DNA of 64,000 bases, from positions 82,269-146,268 of the forward strand of contig NZ_AOCN01000012.1 in the NCBI RefSeq assembly GCF_000350525.1, in the 5' to 3' direction. The stretch's first letter is position 1; the number at the start of each line of letters is the position of its first letter. Positions 1 through 10,106 of the stretch are shown here, piece by piece. The notes below the pieces were generated by a model. The model did no database searches and was not told where the DNA came from. It saw only the letters and a list, made by a program, of their open reading frames with translations. This DNA comes from Leucobacter salsicius M1-8. GTDB taxonomy: Bacteria > Actinomycetota > Actinomycetes > Actinomycetales > Microbacteriaceae. A program made the position numbers and the translations under genes.

Positions 1-3000
1 ATCGCGACCTCACCTATGAACTCACACGGTCCGGCACGACCAACCCGGTCGCATCTGTCACACGCTCCAACGGTTGGTGGAACGTACCCACCGTGAGCCT
101 GACTGACACAAACGTAGTGGCCGACCAGAGTTACACCTACCGAATTACCGTAAAAGACGGTGATGGCAATGCCGTTGTGAGTGCCCCAGTTACGGCGACG
201 GCGAGCGCCGGTACCGCAGCCGAGTACACCAGCGCAGTCCTCGACGATGGCGCCAACCTGTACTACCCGCTAGGCAGCAGCACTGTCGACTGGGCCGGAG
301 CAAATCCACCGGTGTTTGGTAGCGGTGCACAGGCCCAGCAGCCGAGCGCTGTGAATGGCTCCAGCACTGGCTTCACGAACTTCACTGGTTCGAGCACGGG
401 CCGCGTCTCGAGTTCCTTTAAGACGGCAACCCCCTCGGATTTCACCGCCGAACTGTGGTTCAAGACCACGACAAACCGTGGTGGCAAGTTGCTGGGATAC
501 GGCAACGCGCAAACCGATTCTTCGTCGTCCTACGACCGCCATATCTACATGCGAAATGACGGCCGACTCAACTTTGGCGTGTACCCGGGATCGACCAAGG
601 TCGTGACCACCACGTCACCGCTAAACGACGGCAAGTGGCATCACGTCGCAGCAAGCCTCAGCACTGGCGGAATGAAGCTGTTCGTTGACGGGCAGCTCGC
701 GGCATCTGACCCGACCGTCTCCTATGGAGAGGGCTACAGCGGCTACTGGCGCGTCGGAGGCGACAACCTCAGCAGCTGGCCGAACGCACCGACGTCAAAC
801 TGGTTCTCAGGGGCGATCGACGAGGTTGCTGTGTACCCGAGCGCGCTCACCCCATCTCAGATCGCTACACACTATGCAATTGGAACGGGCAGAACCGCCC
901 CAACTGCGAGCTTCACCTCTGCAGCCAATGAGCTAGCCGTCAACTTCAACGGCTCCGGATCCACTGTGTCACCGGGCGGCACCATCGCAAACTACAGCTG
1001 GGATTTCGGCGACGGGTCTGCCGTGGCTTCTGGAGCCTCGGCCACCACAACGCACACCTTCCCCGCCACCGGAACCTACACGGTGACACTCACTGTTCGC
1101 GATGACCAGGGACTCATCGGATCCGTGTCCAAGGAAGTATCCGTGCTCGGCCCGAACTCGCTCCCAACCGCTTCGTTTACGTCAGCGGCCAACGGCCTGA
1201 CTGTCTCAACGGACGGCACCGGATCGAGCGACACCGACGGTACCATTTCCTCCTACTCTTGGAACTGGGGAGATGGCAGCGCGGCTGGCTCTGGCTCGCT
1301 GGCAACTCACGACTACGCCGCAGCCGGCACCTACGAGGTCAAGCTGACGGTCACCGACGACCGGGGTGGCACGGCAACCACGAGTCGTCAAGTCACAACA
1401 ACCCACGACGCTCCCGTAGCAACATTTTCTACCTCGGCGGCGGGGCTGACCGTCGACGTTGATGCCAGCGGGTCAACCGCTTCGAACGGCGCAACGCTCA
1501 CCTACGCTTGGGACTGGGGTGACGGCGCCGCGAGCTCAACGGGTGCGCAAGCTACACACGCATACGCCGCGGATGGCACCTACGACATCACGGTAACCGC
1601 GACCGACAGTCTCGGGGCGAGTAGTTCCGTCACCCACACGGTTACCGTGGAGGCAACGGTGTATGCGTTCCTCGATGACTTCGAACGAGTCGTGTCGAGC
1701 GGTTGGGGCGCGGCCCCTAACGGTGGCGTGTGGACCACAATGCTCGGTTCAGCCAACGTCGCTTCTGTCAACGGAACACACGGTGTGCTCAACCTTGCAC
1801 CCGGCAGTACTCGGCAGCTCGCGCAGCAGGGCCTGTCACTGGCTGACACCGAATCAACTCTTGATTACAAGATGGGATACGGCCCTGCTATTGGGACAGG
1901 CTATGTGGGGTTGACGCTTCGCCAAACCCCTACAAACGGCTACACAATTCAGGCATGGCACAGGAACAATGGCACGATCTGGCTCGTCGCGCAGCAGGGC
2001 GGCACTGTCATCAAATCTCAAGCGATCTCAGGGATGGCTTGGGCGCAGGGCGACGAATTCACGGTCAAGACTGAGGTGTCTGGCTCAAGCCCCACCACCC
2101 TTCGCGCCAAGATATGGCCAAAGGGCGGTACAGAGCCACAGACATGGCAGTTGAGCGCCACCGATTCCACCTCAGGGCTGCAGCAGGCAGGCTTTGTCTC
2201 GGTCCGCAATAACGTGGGATCCAGCTCGGCTGCAGTCGGCCAAGTCACGTTTGACCGCATCACCATCCGAGATCTGGGCTCAACGGTTCCGGTCGAAAAC
2301 GTTCCTCCCGTCGCGGCGTTCACACCCGCAGCCACGGGCCTCTCGGTGACCGCTAACGCCACCGCGTCCTCCGACGCTGACGGAACTATCGCCTCGTACG
2401 CATGGAACTGGGGTGATGGTTCCCCCAGCAGCTCGGGAGTCTCCGCCACCCACGCCTATGCCGCGGCCGGTACCTACAATGTGTCCCTCACCGTCACCGA
2501 CAACGATGGGGCCACTCACTCGGTCTCGAAACCAGTTACCGTCACGGCACCCGCAAATAATGTGCCCCCCGTCGCAGCTTTCACTCCTACAACGACTGGC
2601 TTGTCAGTAGCGACCGACGCCGCGGCATCCGCTGATCCGGATGGCACGATCGCGAGCTACGCGTGGGACTGGGGTGATGGTTCCCCCGGCAGCACCGGCG
2701 CTACAGCTACCCACGCCTACGCCGCAGCGGGCCAGTACACCATTACCTTGGTGATTACAGACAACGCAGGGGCCATGGGCACCACCACTCAGAATGTGAC
2801 GGTGGATGCCCCACCTCCCGCGGAGTTCCTCCTCCAAGATGACTTTGAGCGCAGCGCAACGTCATCCTGGGGAGCCGCCACCATTGGCGGGCCCTGGACC
2901 ATCAGCGGTGGTGCAGCCTCGGCCGCTTCGGTCGCAGACGGCAAAGCCCGGTTGAACCTCGCGGCCGGGAGCACCCGGTTCGCGATGCTCCCCCAGGCTT

Positions 3001-3446
3001 CGTTGCGGGAGTACACGGCGGAGGTTGATTTCTCGACTTCTGCCACTCCCGACAGCGGCGCAACGTATGCCGGCATGGTCGCACGCGATACCGGGGCAGG
3101 CACGTACTTGGTACATGCCTGGCTACGCCCCGGCGGGACGGTCTGGCTGATAGCCCAGCAGGGTTCGACGGTGCTGCAGTCATCAACGCTCTCTGGCCTC
3201 ACCTATGCCGCAGGCGATACCTTTACGCTGAAGCTCGAGGTTTCTGGCACCACCGCAACGCAGATCAACGCGAAGCTTTGGAAGGTGGGGACCCCCGAGC
3301 CCGCCAACTGGCAGGTGGCAGTGCAGAATACTGACCCAGCACTCCAGGCCAATGGCACCGTGGGTCTGCGGGCAAGCCGCACCGGCGCCTCGACAACGCC
3401 CGCGGTCGTCACCTTTGACCGTTTCCAAGCAAAGGAAATCGGGTGA
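1..3446 (+). CDS. PKD/LamG-repeat surface protein (5' end outside window)
   Basis: The reading frame is open from base 3, so the N-terminus and any signal peptide lie upstream; 1147 residues are visible. In order: an FN3-like end (to about nt 230), a LamG/concanavalin-type domain (about 235-880), three PKD domains (about 890-1650, cores WDFGDGS, WNWGDGS, WDWGDG), a ~200-residue module opening with DDFER and GGVW (1660-2275), two more PKD domains (2310-2810), and a second copy of that module (2825-3440). Such domains bind carbohydrate or act as spacers on extracellular proteins. No LPXTG or membrane anchor is present at the C-terminus, which ends KEIG. It precedes the polysaccharide genes by 73 nt, so a role at the cell surface with the polymer is likely (inference). 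The same module recurs in the beta-helix protein at 13049-16240. Confidence 0.85.
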   Translation, partial: RDLTYELTRSGTTNPVASVTRSNGWWNVPTVSLTDTNVVADQSYTYRITVKDGDGNAVVSAPVTATASAGTAAEYTSAVLDDGANLYYPLGSSTVDWAGANPPVFGSGAQAQQPSAVNGSSTGFTNFTGSSTGRVSSSFKTATPSDFTAELWFKTTTNRGGKLLGYGNAQTDSSSSYDRHIYMRNDGRLNFGVYPGSTKVVTTTSPLNDGKWHHVAASLSTGGMKLFVDGQLAASDPTVSYGEGYSGYWRVGGDNLSSWPNAPTSNWFSGAIDEVAVYPSALTPSQIATHYAIGTGRTAPTASFTSAANELAVNFNGSGSTVSPGGTIANYSWDFGDGSAVASGASATTTHTFPATGTYTVTLTVRDDQGLIGSVSKEVSVLGPNSLPTASFTSAANGLTVSTDGTGSSDTDGTISSYSWNWGDGSAAGSGSLATHDYAAAGTYEVKLTVTDDRGGTATTSRQVTTTHDAPVATFSTSAAGLTVDVDASGSTASNGATLTYAWDWGDGAASSTGAQATHAYAADGTYDITVTATDSLGASSSVTHTVTVEATVYAFLDDFERVVSSGWGAAPNGGVWTTMLGSANVASVNGTHGVLNLAPGSTRQLAQQGLSLADTESTLDYKMGYGPAIGTGYVGLTLRQTPTNGYTIQAWHRNNGTIWLVAQQGGTVIKSQAISGMAWAQGDEFTVKTEVSGSSPTTLRAKIWPKGGTEPQTWQLSATDSTSGLQQAGFVSVRNNVGSSSAAVGQVTFDRITIRDLGSTVPVENVPPVAAFTPAATGLSVTANATASSDADGTIASYAWNWGDGSPSSSGVSATHAYAAAGTYNVSLTVTDNDGATHSVSKPVTVTAPANNVPPVAAFTPTTTGLSVATDAAASADPDGTIASYAWDWGDGSPGSTGATATHAYAAAGQYTITLVITDNAGAMGTTTQNVTVDAPPPAEFLLQDDFERSATSSWGAATIGGPWTISGGAASAASVADGKARLNLAAGSTRFAMLPQASLREYTAEVDFSTSATPDSGATYAGMVARDTGAGTYLVHAWLRPGGTVWLIAQQGSTVLQSSTLSGLTYAAGDTFTLKLEVSGTTATQINAKLWKVGTPEPANWQVAVQNTDPALQANGTVGLRASRTGASTTPAVVTFDRFQAKEIG

Positions 3447-3519
3447 TTCGGCGGCCCCTTGTCGAGTTTCTAGAGCGCGAGCCTTTCCAAAGCACTAGAC
3501 ATCGGCAAGCATAGGAAAC

Positions 3520-4848
3520 GTGACTACCTTGCTCATGGCCTTGGGGGGACTCGCCGCAGCGATCGTTGCATTGCTCGTGCTGCGAGCCGCCCCCCGGGTA
3601 GGGGTTGCGTTGTGGCTGGTCGTGCTCTTCTTCGTTCCCGTGTGGATCGGAGTGAGCGTGGGGCCCTTCTGGTCGGCGATCACTGCGATCACGATAGCCA
3701 TGATCATGACGTGCAGCACATCGATCGTGCTCTCCCCCGCTGACGGCCTCATGGCCGCATTCGCCCTACTCATCGTCGCCCAGTACGCACTGGACCTCAC
3801 GACACTCTCTGGCGCTGTCATCGCCTTGTCCGAGTGGCTCCTGCCCTATATCTGGGGGCGACTCATATTGACACGCGTGAGCCTCGACTTCCTCATTCGC
3901 GCTATTTCAGTGGTCGCCATCGTGGCGGCCGGGCTTGCAATCCTAGAGTCCATCACCGCGACCAATTTCTTTGTCATGATCGCCTGGGGAGATCCCGGCC
4001 TCTACAACCTGTGGGCAGAGCTCCAACCGCGTGGCGGGCTGGTACGGGTTGAGGGTGCGTTCGGCCATTCAATTGCCCTGGGTGCTTCTTTGTCCATGTG
4101 CGCCGCGTTTGTGCTCGCAACGAAGTGGCGCCTCACCATTCGACTCATCGTGCTGTTGGGGATTGCCGCGGCGATCATGCTGACGTTGAGCCGAATCGGC
4201 CTCGTCACCTTTGTAATTACGGTGGCCCTCTCGATCATCGTCCTTCCTGGTTTGACTCGGGCGGCACGAGTGATGATCAGTGCCGCAGCGCTGGCAGCTG
4301 CTTTCGTCATCGTGCCATTCGTGAGCGGCGTGTTCTTGGAAGCTGGACAGGAGGCTGACGGCAGCGCAAACTACCGACTCGACTTGCTCTCGTTGGGGCT
4401 CGTCATTCGCCCCTTTGGCGCTGCGCCAGACATTACCGGCTTGACCGTCAACGGCGAGTATCTTGGCACGTTTTCCCGTTCGATCGACAACGCGCTCATG
4501 GTCGTTGCGATGCGGGTGGGCTGGGTGCCTACGTTGCTACTCATCACGGTATTGGTCATCGCGGTGGGTCGGGTGTTCCTCAAGCGCGGTGCAAACGTTG
4601 CGAACATTGCGCTCACCGGGCAACTTCCCGGGCTCTTTGCTGTCGCCTTCATCACTCAGTACTCGGCATTCTTTTGGTTCACCGTTGGGTTGGCCATTGA
4701 GCTCGGGCTTGACAACCGCAGGCGCGCAAGGGAAACCACACCAGACAAGACGACTTCATTCACCTCCGAGCCAAGCATGCCCTCCGCTGGTATCCTGGGC
4801 CGACTATCGCCCGAAAGGCCTGGCGGGGTGTGGGGAGGTTCGATGTGA
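3520..4848 (+). CDS. O-antigen ligase/polymerase-like membrane protein (Wzy-type)
   Basis: A 442-residue polytopic membrane protein with about 10-12 hydrophobic segments. A periplasm-type loop near residues 165-185 (RGGLVRVEGAFGHS) is followed by a segment with LTLSRIG. This is the pattern of the O-antigen ligase/Wzy_C superfamily (PF04932), whose members join lipid-linked repeat units at the outer face of the membrane. The start is GTG at 3520. The final ATGTGA overlaps the copolymerase gene by 4 nt, so the two are translationally coupled. Its place between the surface protein and a Wzz/BY-kinase makes polymerase the best guess over ligase. The last ~55 residues are polar and cytoplasmic. 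Confidence 0.75.
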   Translation: MTTLLMALGGLAAAIVALLVLRAAPRVGVALWLVVLFFVPVWIGVSVGPFWSAITAITIAMIMTCSTSIVLSPADGLMAAFALLIVAQYALDLTTLSGAVIALSEWLLPYIWGRLILTRVSLDFLIRAISVVAIVAAGLAILESITATNFFVMIAWGDPGLYNLWAELQPRGGLVRVEGAFGHSIALGASLSMCAAFVLATKWRLTIRLIVLLGIAAAIMLTLSRIGLVTFVITVALSIIVLPGLTRAARVMISAAALAAAFVIVPFVSGVFLEAGQEADGSANYRLDLLSLGLVIRPFGAAPDITGLTVNGEYLGTFSRSIDNALMVVAMRVGWVPTLLLITVLVIAVGRVFLKRGANVANIALTGQLPGLFAVAFITQYSAFFWFTVGLAIELGLDNRRRARETTPDKTTSFTSEPSMPSAGILGRLSPERPGGVWGGSM

Positions 4849-6278
4849 CTGAAAACACATCAGCATGGACGCTCGGATCTGTCTGGGTCGCGCTCAAAAA
4901 ACGCTGGTACCTCATCGCCGCTGCGGCAGCACTCGGTGGGATCGCAGGCTTGACGATGTCACTCCTAACGACGCCGGTGTTCCAATCCACGGCCACGCTG
5001 TTCATATCTATCAGCCAAGGGTCCACGGGATCGGATCTCAACCAGGGCACCGCCTATGCCCAAAACCAGATGCAGTCCTTTGCCCGGCTCGCGACCTCAT
5101 CACGCGTACTTGAGCCGGTAATTGAAGAGCTCCATCTCGATATGACGCCAAAGGAGCTGGCGCGCAATGTCGAGGTGATCACTCCAACGAATACAGTGAT
5201 CCTCAGCATTCAGGCCGCGTCCACGTCTCCCGAACGGGCTGCCGCCGTCGCAAACTCGATTGCAGAGAGCTTGGCTGAGACGGTCAAGGAAGTCTCACCG
5301 ACCGGCACTGAGGGTGCGCCTTCGATCGCGGCGACCCTCGTTGATACCGCGGTGGTTCCCGAGTACCAAATTTCACCCAACAAGTCTCGAGACACACTAC
5401 TCGCCGCGGCTGTCGGGTTTCTTCTGGGCGTCGCAGCCGCCCTCATCTATAGTCTGCTCGACACGCGCATTCCGAACGCCGCCGCGCTCCGGGCGGCGGT
5501 GCCTCTTCCCGTTCTTGGTTCCATTTCCCGAGTTCGCAACGGCAAGCAGGGCGTGGGCCTTGTCGTCGCACATGATCCGCTGGGGCACATGTCGGAGGAG
5601 TTCAGGCGGGTGCGCTCGGCACTCACCTATGCCGGCGTATCAGACCGGCTGCAACGAATCCTCATCACTTCCACTACGGAGAGCGAAGGCAAGTCAACGT
5701 TTAGTGCAAACTTCGCCCTCACCCTGGCTGAGCTGCGGAGTCGGGTACTGCTCATTGATGCCGACTTTCGGAAGCCCAGGATCACCGATATTTTCGGGGT
5801 TGAGGGTGCAGTTGGGCTGACGTCAGTGCTGCTGGGTGATGCCACGTTCGAACAGGCCAAGATCCAACGTCGCGGGACTTCCCTCGACATCCTGACCGCA
5901 GGCACGGTCCCGCCCAACCCTTCTGAGATGCTGACTTCGGATGCGATGCGACGCCTCATTGATGCCGTCGCTCTAGAGTATGACTACGTCATCATAGATT
6001 CACCACCCATTTTGAGCGTCGCAGACGCGGGCCTCACTTCCCCCCTCGTCGATGGCGCGCTGCTCGTCGTCGACGCGGGGCGCACCAGGCGATCGCAACT
6101 CGCGCAGGCAGTGACCTCGTTCGAGTCCGCTGGTGGGCAAATCATTGGCGTCGTGTTGAACAAGGCGCGGCAGCGGCGAAGCACTGACGGCTACTACATG
6201 GAGGGCAGCAAATCAACGCACGCCGCAGCCACGGGCTCTCCAGTGCACCCCAGACGAAAGCCTGGTCGACGCTCATGA
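4845..6278 (+). CDS. Polysaccharide copolymerase with tyrosine (BY) kinase domain
   Basis: A 477-residue fusion of a Wzz-like chain-length domain (residues ~1-200, two membrane segments near 20-45 and 185-205) with a cytoplasmic BY-kinase domain. Walker A is the variant TTESEGKST, Walker A' is VLLIDADFRKPR and Walker B is YDYVIIDSPP. BY-kinases autophosphorylate a C-terminal tyrosine cluster; here only one Tyr pair (DGYYMEG) is visible, in a short basic tail. I chose GTG 4845 because GGGGAGG lies 7 nt upstream and the start overlaps the preceding stop as GTGA. A GTG at 4830 is in frame but has no ribosome site. It should control polymer length and export together with the phosphatase at 10103. 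Confidence 0.85.
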   Translation: MTENTSAWTLGSVWVALKKRWYLIAAAAALGGIAGLTMSLLTTPVFQSTATLFISISQGSTGSDLNQGTAYAQNQMQSFARLATSSRVLEPVIEELHLDMTPKELARNVEVITPTNTVILSIQAASTSPERAAAVANSIAESLAETVKEVSPTGTEGAPSIAATLVDTAVVPEYQISPNKSRDTLLAAAVGFLLGVAAALIYSLLDTRIPNAAALRAAVPLPVLGSISRVRNGKQGVGLVVAHDPLGHMSEEFRRVRSALTYAGVSDRLQRILITSTTESEGKSTFSANFALTLAELRSRVLLIDADFRKPRITDIFGVEGAVGLTSVLLGDATFEQAKIQRRGTSLDILTAGTVPPNPSEMLTSDAMRRLIDAVALEYDYVIIDSPPILSVADAGLTSPLVDGALLVVDAGRTRRSQLAQAVTSFESAGGQIIGVVLNKARQRRSTDGYYMEGSKSTHAAATGSPVHPRRKPGRRS

Positions 6279-7348
6279 GAATGCTGATTGCTTGGGCCGA
6301 TGATATTTCGCCCAACCTGGGGGTGCGCGCCCTAGGACGCGGGTCAACCGACCTGCTGACGTCCGCCTACCCGCACGCCGAGATTGAGATGATGAACTAT
6401 GGGTCCCGACCAGCCGCTATCGACTGGTCGCCACGCACCCTGTTGAAAAATCGGTTCTTACCGAGCTCAGGGATGATGGAGTGGCTCGCATCATTCGATG
6501 TGTACTGGGACACACGATCGGGCGACAGCTTTGCTGACATCTATGGGTTTGACCGGCACCTCACCATGTCTCTCATCCATGAATTTGCAGCGCAGGCGGG
6601 AGTGCAGTGCGTCATGGCGCCGCAAACAATCGGCCCCTTCTCTCGTTGGCCATCAAATCGACTGGCCGCGAGAAACCTCAAACGGTCGAGCCTCGTGTTC
6701 GCCCGCGACCCGAAGAGTGCAGACGCTGCTGCCGCACTCGGGCGCCCCGTTGATGCGCTGACCACCGATCTGGTGTTCGCGATTGACCCTCCGGCTCACA
6801 CAGCACCTCGTGACGTGGTGCTCAACATCTCAGGGCTGCTCTGGCAGCCCAATCCCCACGTGGACTATGAGGAGTACCGCCGTTCTGTTCGGCTTGTGAT
6901 CGAGGGGTTGCGTTCAGACGGCAGGTCTATCACGCTCTTGCCGCACGTCATCGCTTCCGCCGACCCAGACAGCGACATCGCCGCAGTCGAAACTATTCAC
7001 GCAGAGTATGACCGCGAGTTCGAACTTTGTACCCCCACGGACCTCGACGACGCACGAAGCATACTCGCTGCCGCACAGGTCGTCATCGGCGCCCGCATGC
7101 ACGCCTGTCTCAACGCCCTGTCAACAGGAACACCGGCTATCGCTATGGCATACTCTCGGAAGTTTCGGCCTCTTCTTGCTGAGTTGGGGTGGGACGAGGT
7201 GGTCGAGATCCGGGATGCTTCAAGCACGAGCAGCGCAGTGCTTGCGGCAGTGCGCTCACCGGGGCTAGCTGAGCGCGCACTTCACGCCCAAGCTACCGGC
7301 CGCGCGCACATCGACAGATTGCGACCAGCCATCGAATCGCTCGTGTAG
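6275..7348 (+). CDS. Polysaccharide pyruvyl transferase family protein
   Basis: 357 residues with the PF04230 pattern: an N-terminal strand MLIAWADDISPNLGVRALGR, central VMAPQTIGPF, and a C-terminal ARMHACLNALSTGTPAIAMAYSR-like block with the conserved ARMHA. Family members move a ketal pyruvate from phosphoenolpyruvate onto a sugar of the repeat unit, adding negative charge; some members only share the GT-B fold. The ATG overlaps the kinase stop (ATGA), so it belongs to the same operon. The presence of an FrhB-like gene two positions downstream matches a pairing often seen in polysaccharide loci. Confidence 0.85.
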   Translation: MRMLIAWADDISPNLGVRALGRGSTDLLTSAYPHAEIEMMNYGSRPAAIDWSPRTLLKNRFLPSSGMMEWLASFDVYWDTRSGDSFADIYGFDRHLTMSLIHEFAAQAGVQCVMAPQTIGPFSRWPSNRLAARNLKRSSLVFARDPKSADAAAALGRPVDALTTDLVFAIDPPAHTAPRDVVLNISGLLWQPNPHVDYEEYRRSVRLVIEGLRSDGRSITLLPHVIASADPDSDIAAVETIHAEYDREFELCTPTDLDDARSILAAAQVVIGARMHACLNALSTGTPAIAMAYSRKFRPLLAELGWDEVVEIRDASSTSSAVLAAVRSPGLAERALHAQATGRAHIDRLRPAIESLV

Positions 7349-7355
7349 GGCTGGC

Positions 7356-8834
7356 ATGTCGGCGGCTCAGGACCTCGCGCATTCCGCTGCCCGCGGTGCA
7401 GTCTTCACGATGGGCGCGCAACTCGCGCGCATCTTGCTACAGCTGCTGTCAGTTGTGGTCCTCGCTCGACTGCTCACACCACACGACTATGGCCTCCTCG
7501 CCATCGCGCTCGTCATCGTTGGCATCGGAGAGATTTTTCGCGATTTCGGTCTCACCTCTGCCGCCGTCCAAGCCCCCGTGCTCAGCAACGGCCAGCGTGA
7601 CAATTTGTTCTGGATCAACTCCTCGCTCGGGGTGTTCCTTGCGATCATCGTTTTCCTCTCGGCCTGGCCCATCACTTGGGTGAGTGGCCAAGATGAGCTC
7701 CTCGTCATTGTGCAAGCTCTTTCCCTCGTGTTTGTACTCAACGGTCTCGCCACGCAATATCGCGCACAGCTCATGCGTGCGCTAGGTTTCACCGCGCTCG
7801 CCATAGCTGACGTCGTTTCTGCCGCGGTCGCCCTCGTGATCGCTGTGGGGGCGGCTGTTCTCGGGGCGGGCTACTGGGCGCTGGTCTATCAACAGCTCGC
7901 CACTGCAGCGATTCTCTTGATCATGCTCGTCTGGTTCGGCCGATGGCGGCCAGGAATGTACTCGAGGCAGCACAAGGTAGGTGAACTCGTCAGGTTCGGA
8001 TGGCATCTTGTCGCCACAAACCTCATCACCTACGGCGCTGCTCAGGTCGACACTATTCTGGTCGCGGCCAAGTTCGGCACGGCCCCGCTTGGTTTCTACA
8101 ATCGCGCCTACCAAATCGTGATGACTCCCTTAAACCAGATCCGGTCACCTATTACCAACGTGGCGCTGCCGGTGTTCTCGCGCGCCCAGGAAGACCGTGA
8201 ACGGTTCAATTCCTTTGTAGTTGCAGGGCAGTTGGCGCTCGGCTACTCCCTGGGTGTGCCGCTCTTGCTGGTGTGCGGCTTGGCCGAACCCGTGGTCGCC
8301 ATCATGCTCGGCGCGCAGTGGGAAGAAGCGACGCCAGTGCTGAGGTTCTTTGCGATCGCTGGCACGCTCACGACGCTCTCGTTTGTGGGTTACTGGGTGT
8401 ACGTATCTCGCGGGCTGAGTAAACAGCTCTTGCAGTACTCACTCGTGTCCACAGCGATTCGACTGATCTGCATTGTCGGTGGCTCCTTCTTCGGGGTGGT
8501 GGGAATCGCTGCAGGTTTCGCGCTCGCCCCGGCCCTCGCATGGCCGCTATCTATCTTCTGGCTTTCTCGCGTCACTGATCTTCCGGTACGAGCGTTGTAT
8601 ACCGGCGCATCGCGAATCCTCCTTGTCTCTGCAACCGGTGCGCTGGCAGCTTGGGCAGCCTCCGAAGCCGTCGCTTCAGCGGGCGGACCCTGGCTCTCAC
8701 TTGGCTGCGGGCTTGCGGCAGCGGCGGCGGCCATCGGGCTCTTGTTCGTGGTGCCGCAGCTTCGCCGAGACGCTGCAACGCTGCGCTCAATCGTAAAACT
8801 TATGGTTCAGGGTCGCCGGAAGCTACAAGATTGA
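7356..8834 (+). CDS. Wzx-type lipopolysaccharide flippase
   Basis: 492 residues, nearly all hydrophobic, with about 12-14 membrane segments. The N-terminus has the motif GAVFTMGAQLARILLQLLSV and the ARLLTPHDYGLLA stretch typical of the MOP/PST superfamily (WzxC group, PF13440). Such proteins flip undecaprenyl-diphosphate-linked repeat units to the outside of the membrane. It follows the pyruvyl transferase by 7 nt. Together with the Wzy-like and Wzz-like genes it defines a Wzx/Wzy-dependent pathway. Confidence 0.9.
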   Translation: MSAAQDLAHSAARGAVFTMGAQLARILLQLLSVVVLARLLTPHDYGLLAIALVIVGIGEIFRDFGLTSAAVQAPVLSNGQRDNLFWINSSLGVFLAIIVFLSAWPITWVSGQDELLVIVQALSLVFVLNGLATQYRAQLMRALGFTALAIADVVSAAVALVIAVGAAVLGAGYWALVYQQLATAAILLIMLVWFGRWRPGMYSRQHKVGELVRFGWHLVATNLITYGAAQVDTILVAAKFGTAPLGFYNRAYQIVMTPLNQIRSPITNVALPVFSRAQEDRERFNSFVVAGQLALGYSLGVPLLLVCGLAEPVVAIMLGAQWEEATPVLRFFAIAGTLTTLSFVGYWVYVSRGLSKQLLQYSLVSTAIRLICIVGGSFFGVVGIAAGFALAPALAWPLSIFWLSRVTDLPVRALYTGASRILLVSATGALAAWAASEAVASAGGPWLSLGCGLAAAAAAIGLLFVVPQLRRDAATLRSIVKLMVQGRRKLQD

Positions 8835-8894
8835 CCGGACCAGGCAGTAGGGTGGCAGCACGGGGATGGCAGGGTCGCACGGGGAAGGAACGCT

Positions 8895-10106
8895 GTGAGT
8901 ACCGTCCAGGAGCTAGTAGCGAAGGTGCTGCAGGCTGACGCCTGCTCTGGTTGCGGAGCGTGCACGCTTCTCGACACGGGGCTCTCGATGCGCGTCAACT
9001 CAGCAGGATACCTGCGCCCTGCTGCTGTGAGCCCGCCCTCAGAACGAGCTGGTGCAGTGCGCGCATTCAAGCGAGTTTGCCCGGGTCGCGAAGTCGTTGC
9101 GCACCGCCCAGCGGGCACCACCAGGCATCCCCTAATGGGTTCCTACGTTGGCATCTGGGAAGCGTGGGCCGTTAATCCAGAGATCCGGCATCGCGGCAGC
9201 AGCGGTGGCGTGCTCACCGCGATTCAGAGCTGGCTCCTTACTTCGGGCGCCATAACGCAGGTAGCCACCGCGGCCGCAGACCCGCAGCAACCGGTAAGAA
9301 CTGTACCGGTGCGGATCGTTTCTCGCGAAGAGGCTCTCGCCGCAGCTGGCTCTCGATACGCTCCGGTGGGTGTTGGCTCGATCGCCTCTCTCGATCCCAC
9401 CCACGCCATCACCGCCAAGCCTTGTGAGGCCAGCGCCATTCGCGCGCTCTCCGGGGGGCGAATCGGAGAGACGCCGCTTCTCCTTTCTTTTTTCTGCGCG
9501 GGCACTCCGAGTCAGCATGCGACGGAGCGTCTCGTGCATGACCTCGGAGGCCCGGCCCCCGAGGAGATCACAGACCTCTGGTACCGCGGGAGGGGGTGGC
9601 CTGGCCGCTTCACAGCGGTGTTTGACGGCGGTCAGGTCAGTACCGACTACGACAGCTCATGGGGGCAGGCACTCGGCCCAACGACACAGTGGCGCTGCAA
9701 AATTTGTCCCGACGGTATCGGAGAGGCAGCCGACATCGCCGCCGCTGACTCCTGGGACTCCGACGATCGCGGCTATCCAACGTTTGGCGAGCAGGAAGGC
9801 CGGAGCGCGCTCATTGCCCGCACCGAGCGCGGCCGCGCGGTTGTGCTCGCCGCTCAGGAGGCCGGCGTCATCGAGCTGCACCCCCTCGAGCCCGAACGGC
9901 TTGCCCGGGCACAGCCCCTCCAAACCTCTCGACGCCAGTTCCTTGCGGCGCGGCTCTGGGCCACCCGCCTCGGCGGACGATCGGTGCCCCGCTACCGCGG
10001 GTTTGGTCTCACTTGGCTCTCCCTGGCACAGCCGCGCATTGCGTTGCGCACGTTCCGCGGTACGCTCAGGAGACTCCGGGGAACGAAGCAGGGAGGCATC
10101 CAATGA
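8895..10106 (+). CDS. FrhB-like coenzyme F420 hydrogenase/dehydrogenase beta-subunit family protein
   Basis: 403 residues. The N-terminal cysteine motif CSGCGAC (residues ~16-22), a further Cys near 60 (RVCPGR) and the C-terminal block CKICPDGIGEAADIAAADSW fit the FrhB_N/FrhB_C families, which carry Fe-S clusters and a flavin. The name comes from methanogen F420 hydrogenase, but many bacterial members sit in exopolysaccharide loci beside pyruvyl transferases and have no proven reaction; a redox step on a sugar or its carrier is possible. GTG 8895 is preceded by GGGGAAGGAA. The gene overlaps the phosphatase gene by ATGA. Confidence 0.8.
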   Translation: MSTVQELVAKVLQADACSGCGACTLLDTGLSMRVNSAGYLRPAAVSPPSERAGAVRAFKRVCPGREVVAHRPAGTTRHPLMGSYVGIWEAWAVNPEIRHRGSSGGVLTAIQSWLLTSGAITQVATAAADPQQPVRTVPVRIVSREEALAAAGSRYAPVGVGSIASLDPTHAITAKPCEASAIRALSGGRIGETPLLLSFFCAGTPSQHATERLVHDLGGPAPEEITDLWYRGRGWPGRFTAVFDGGQVSTDYDSSWGQALGPTTQWRCKICPDGIGEAADIAAADSWDSDDRGYPTFGEQEGRSALIARTERGRAVVLAAQEAGVIELHPLEPERLARAQPLQTSRRQFLAARLWATRLGGRSVPRYRGFGLTWLSLAQPRIALRTFRGTLRRLRGTKQGGIQ

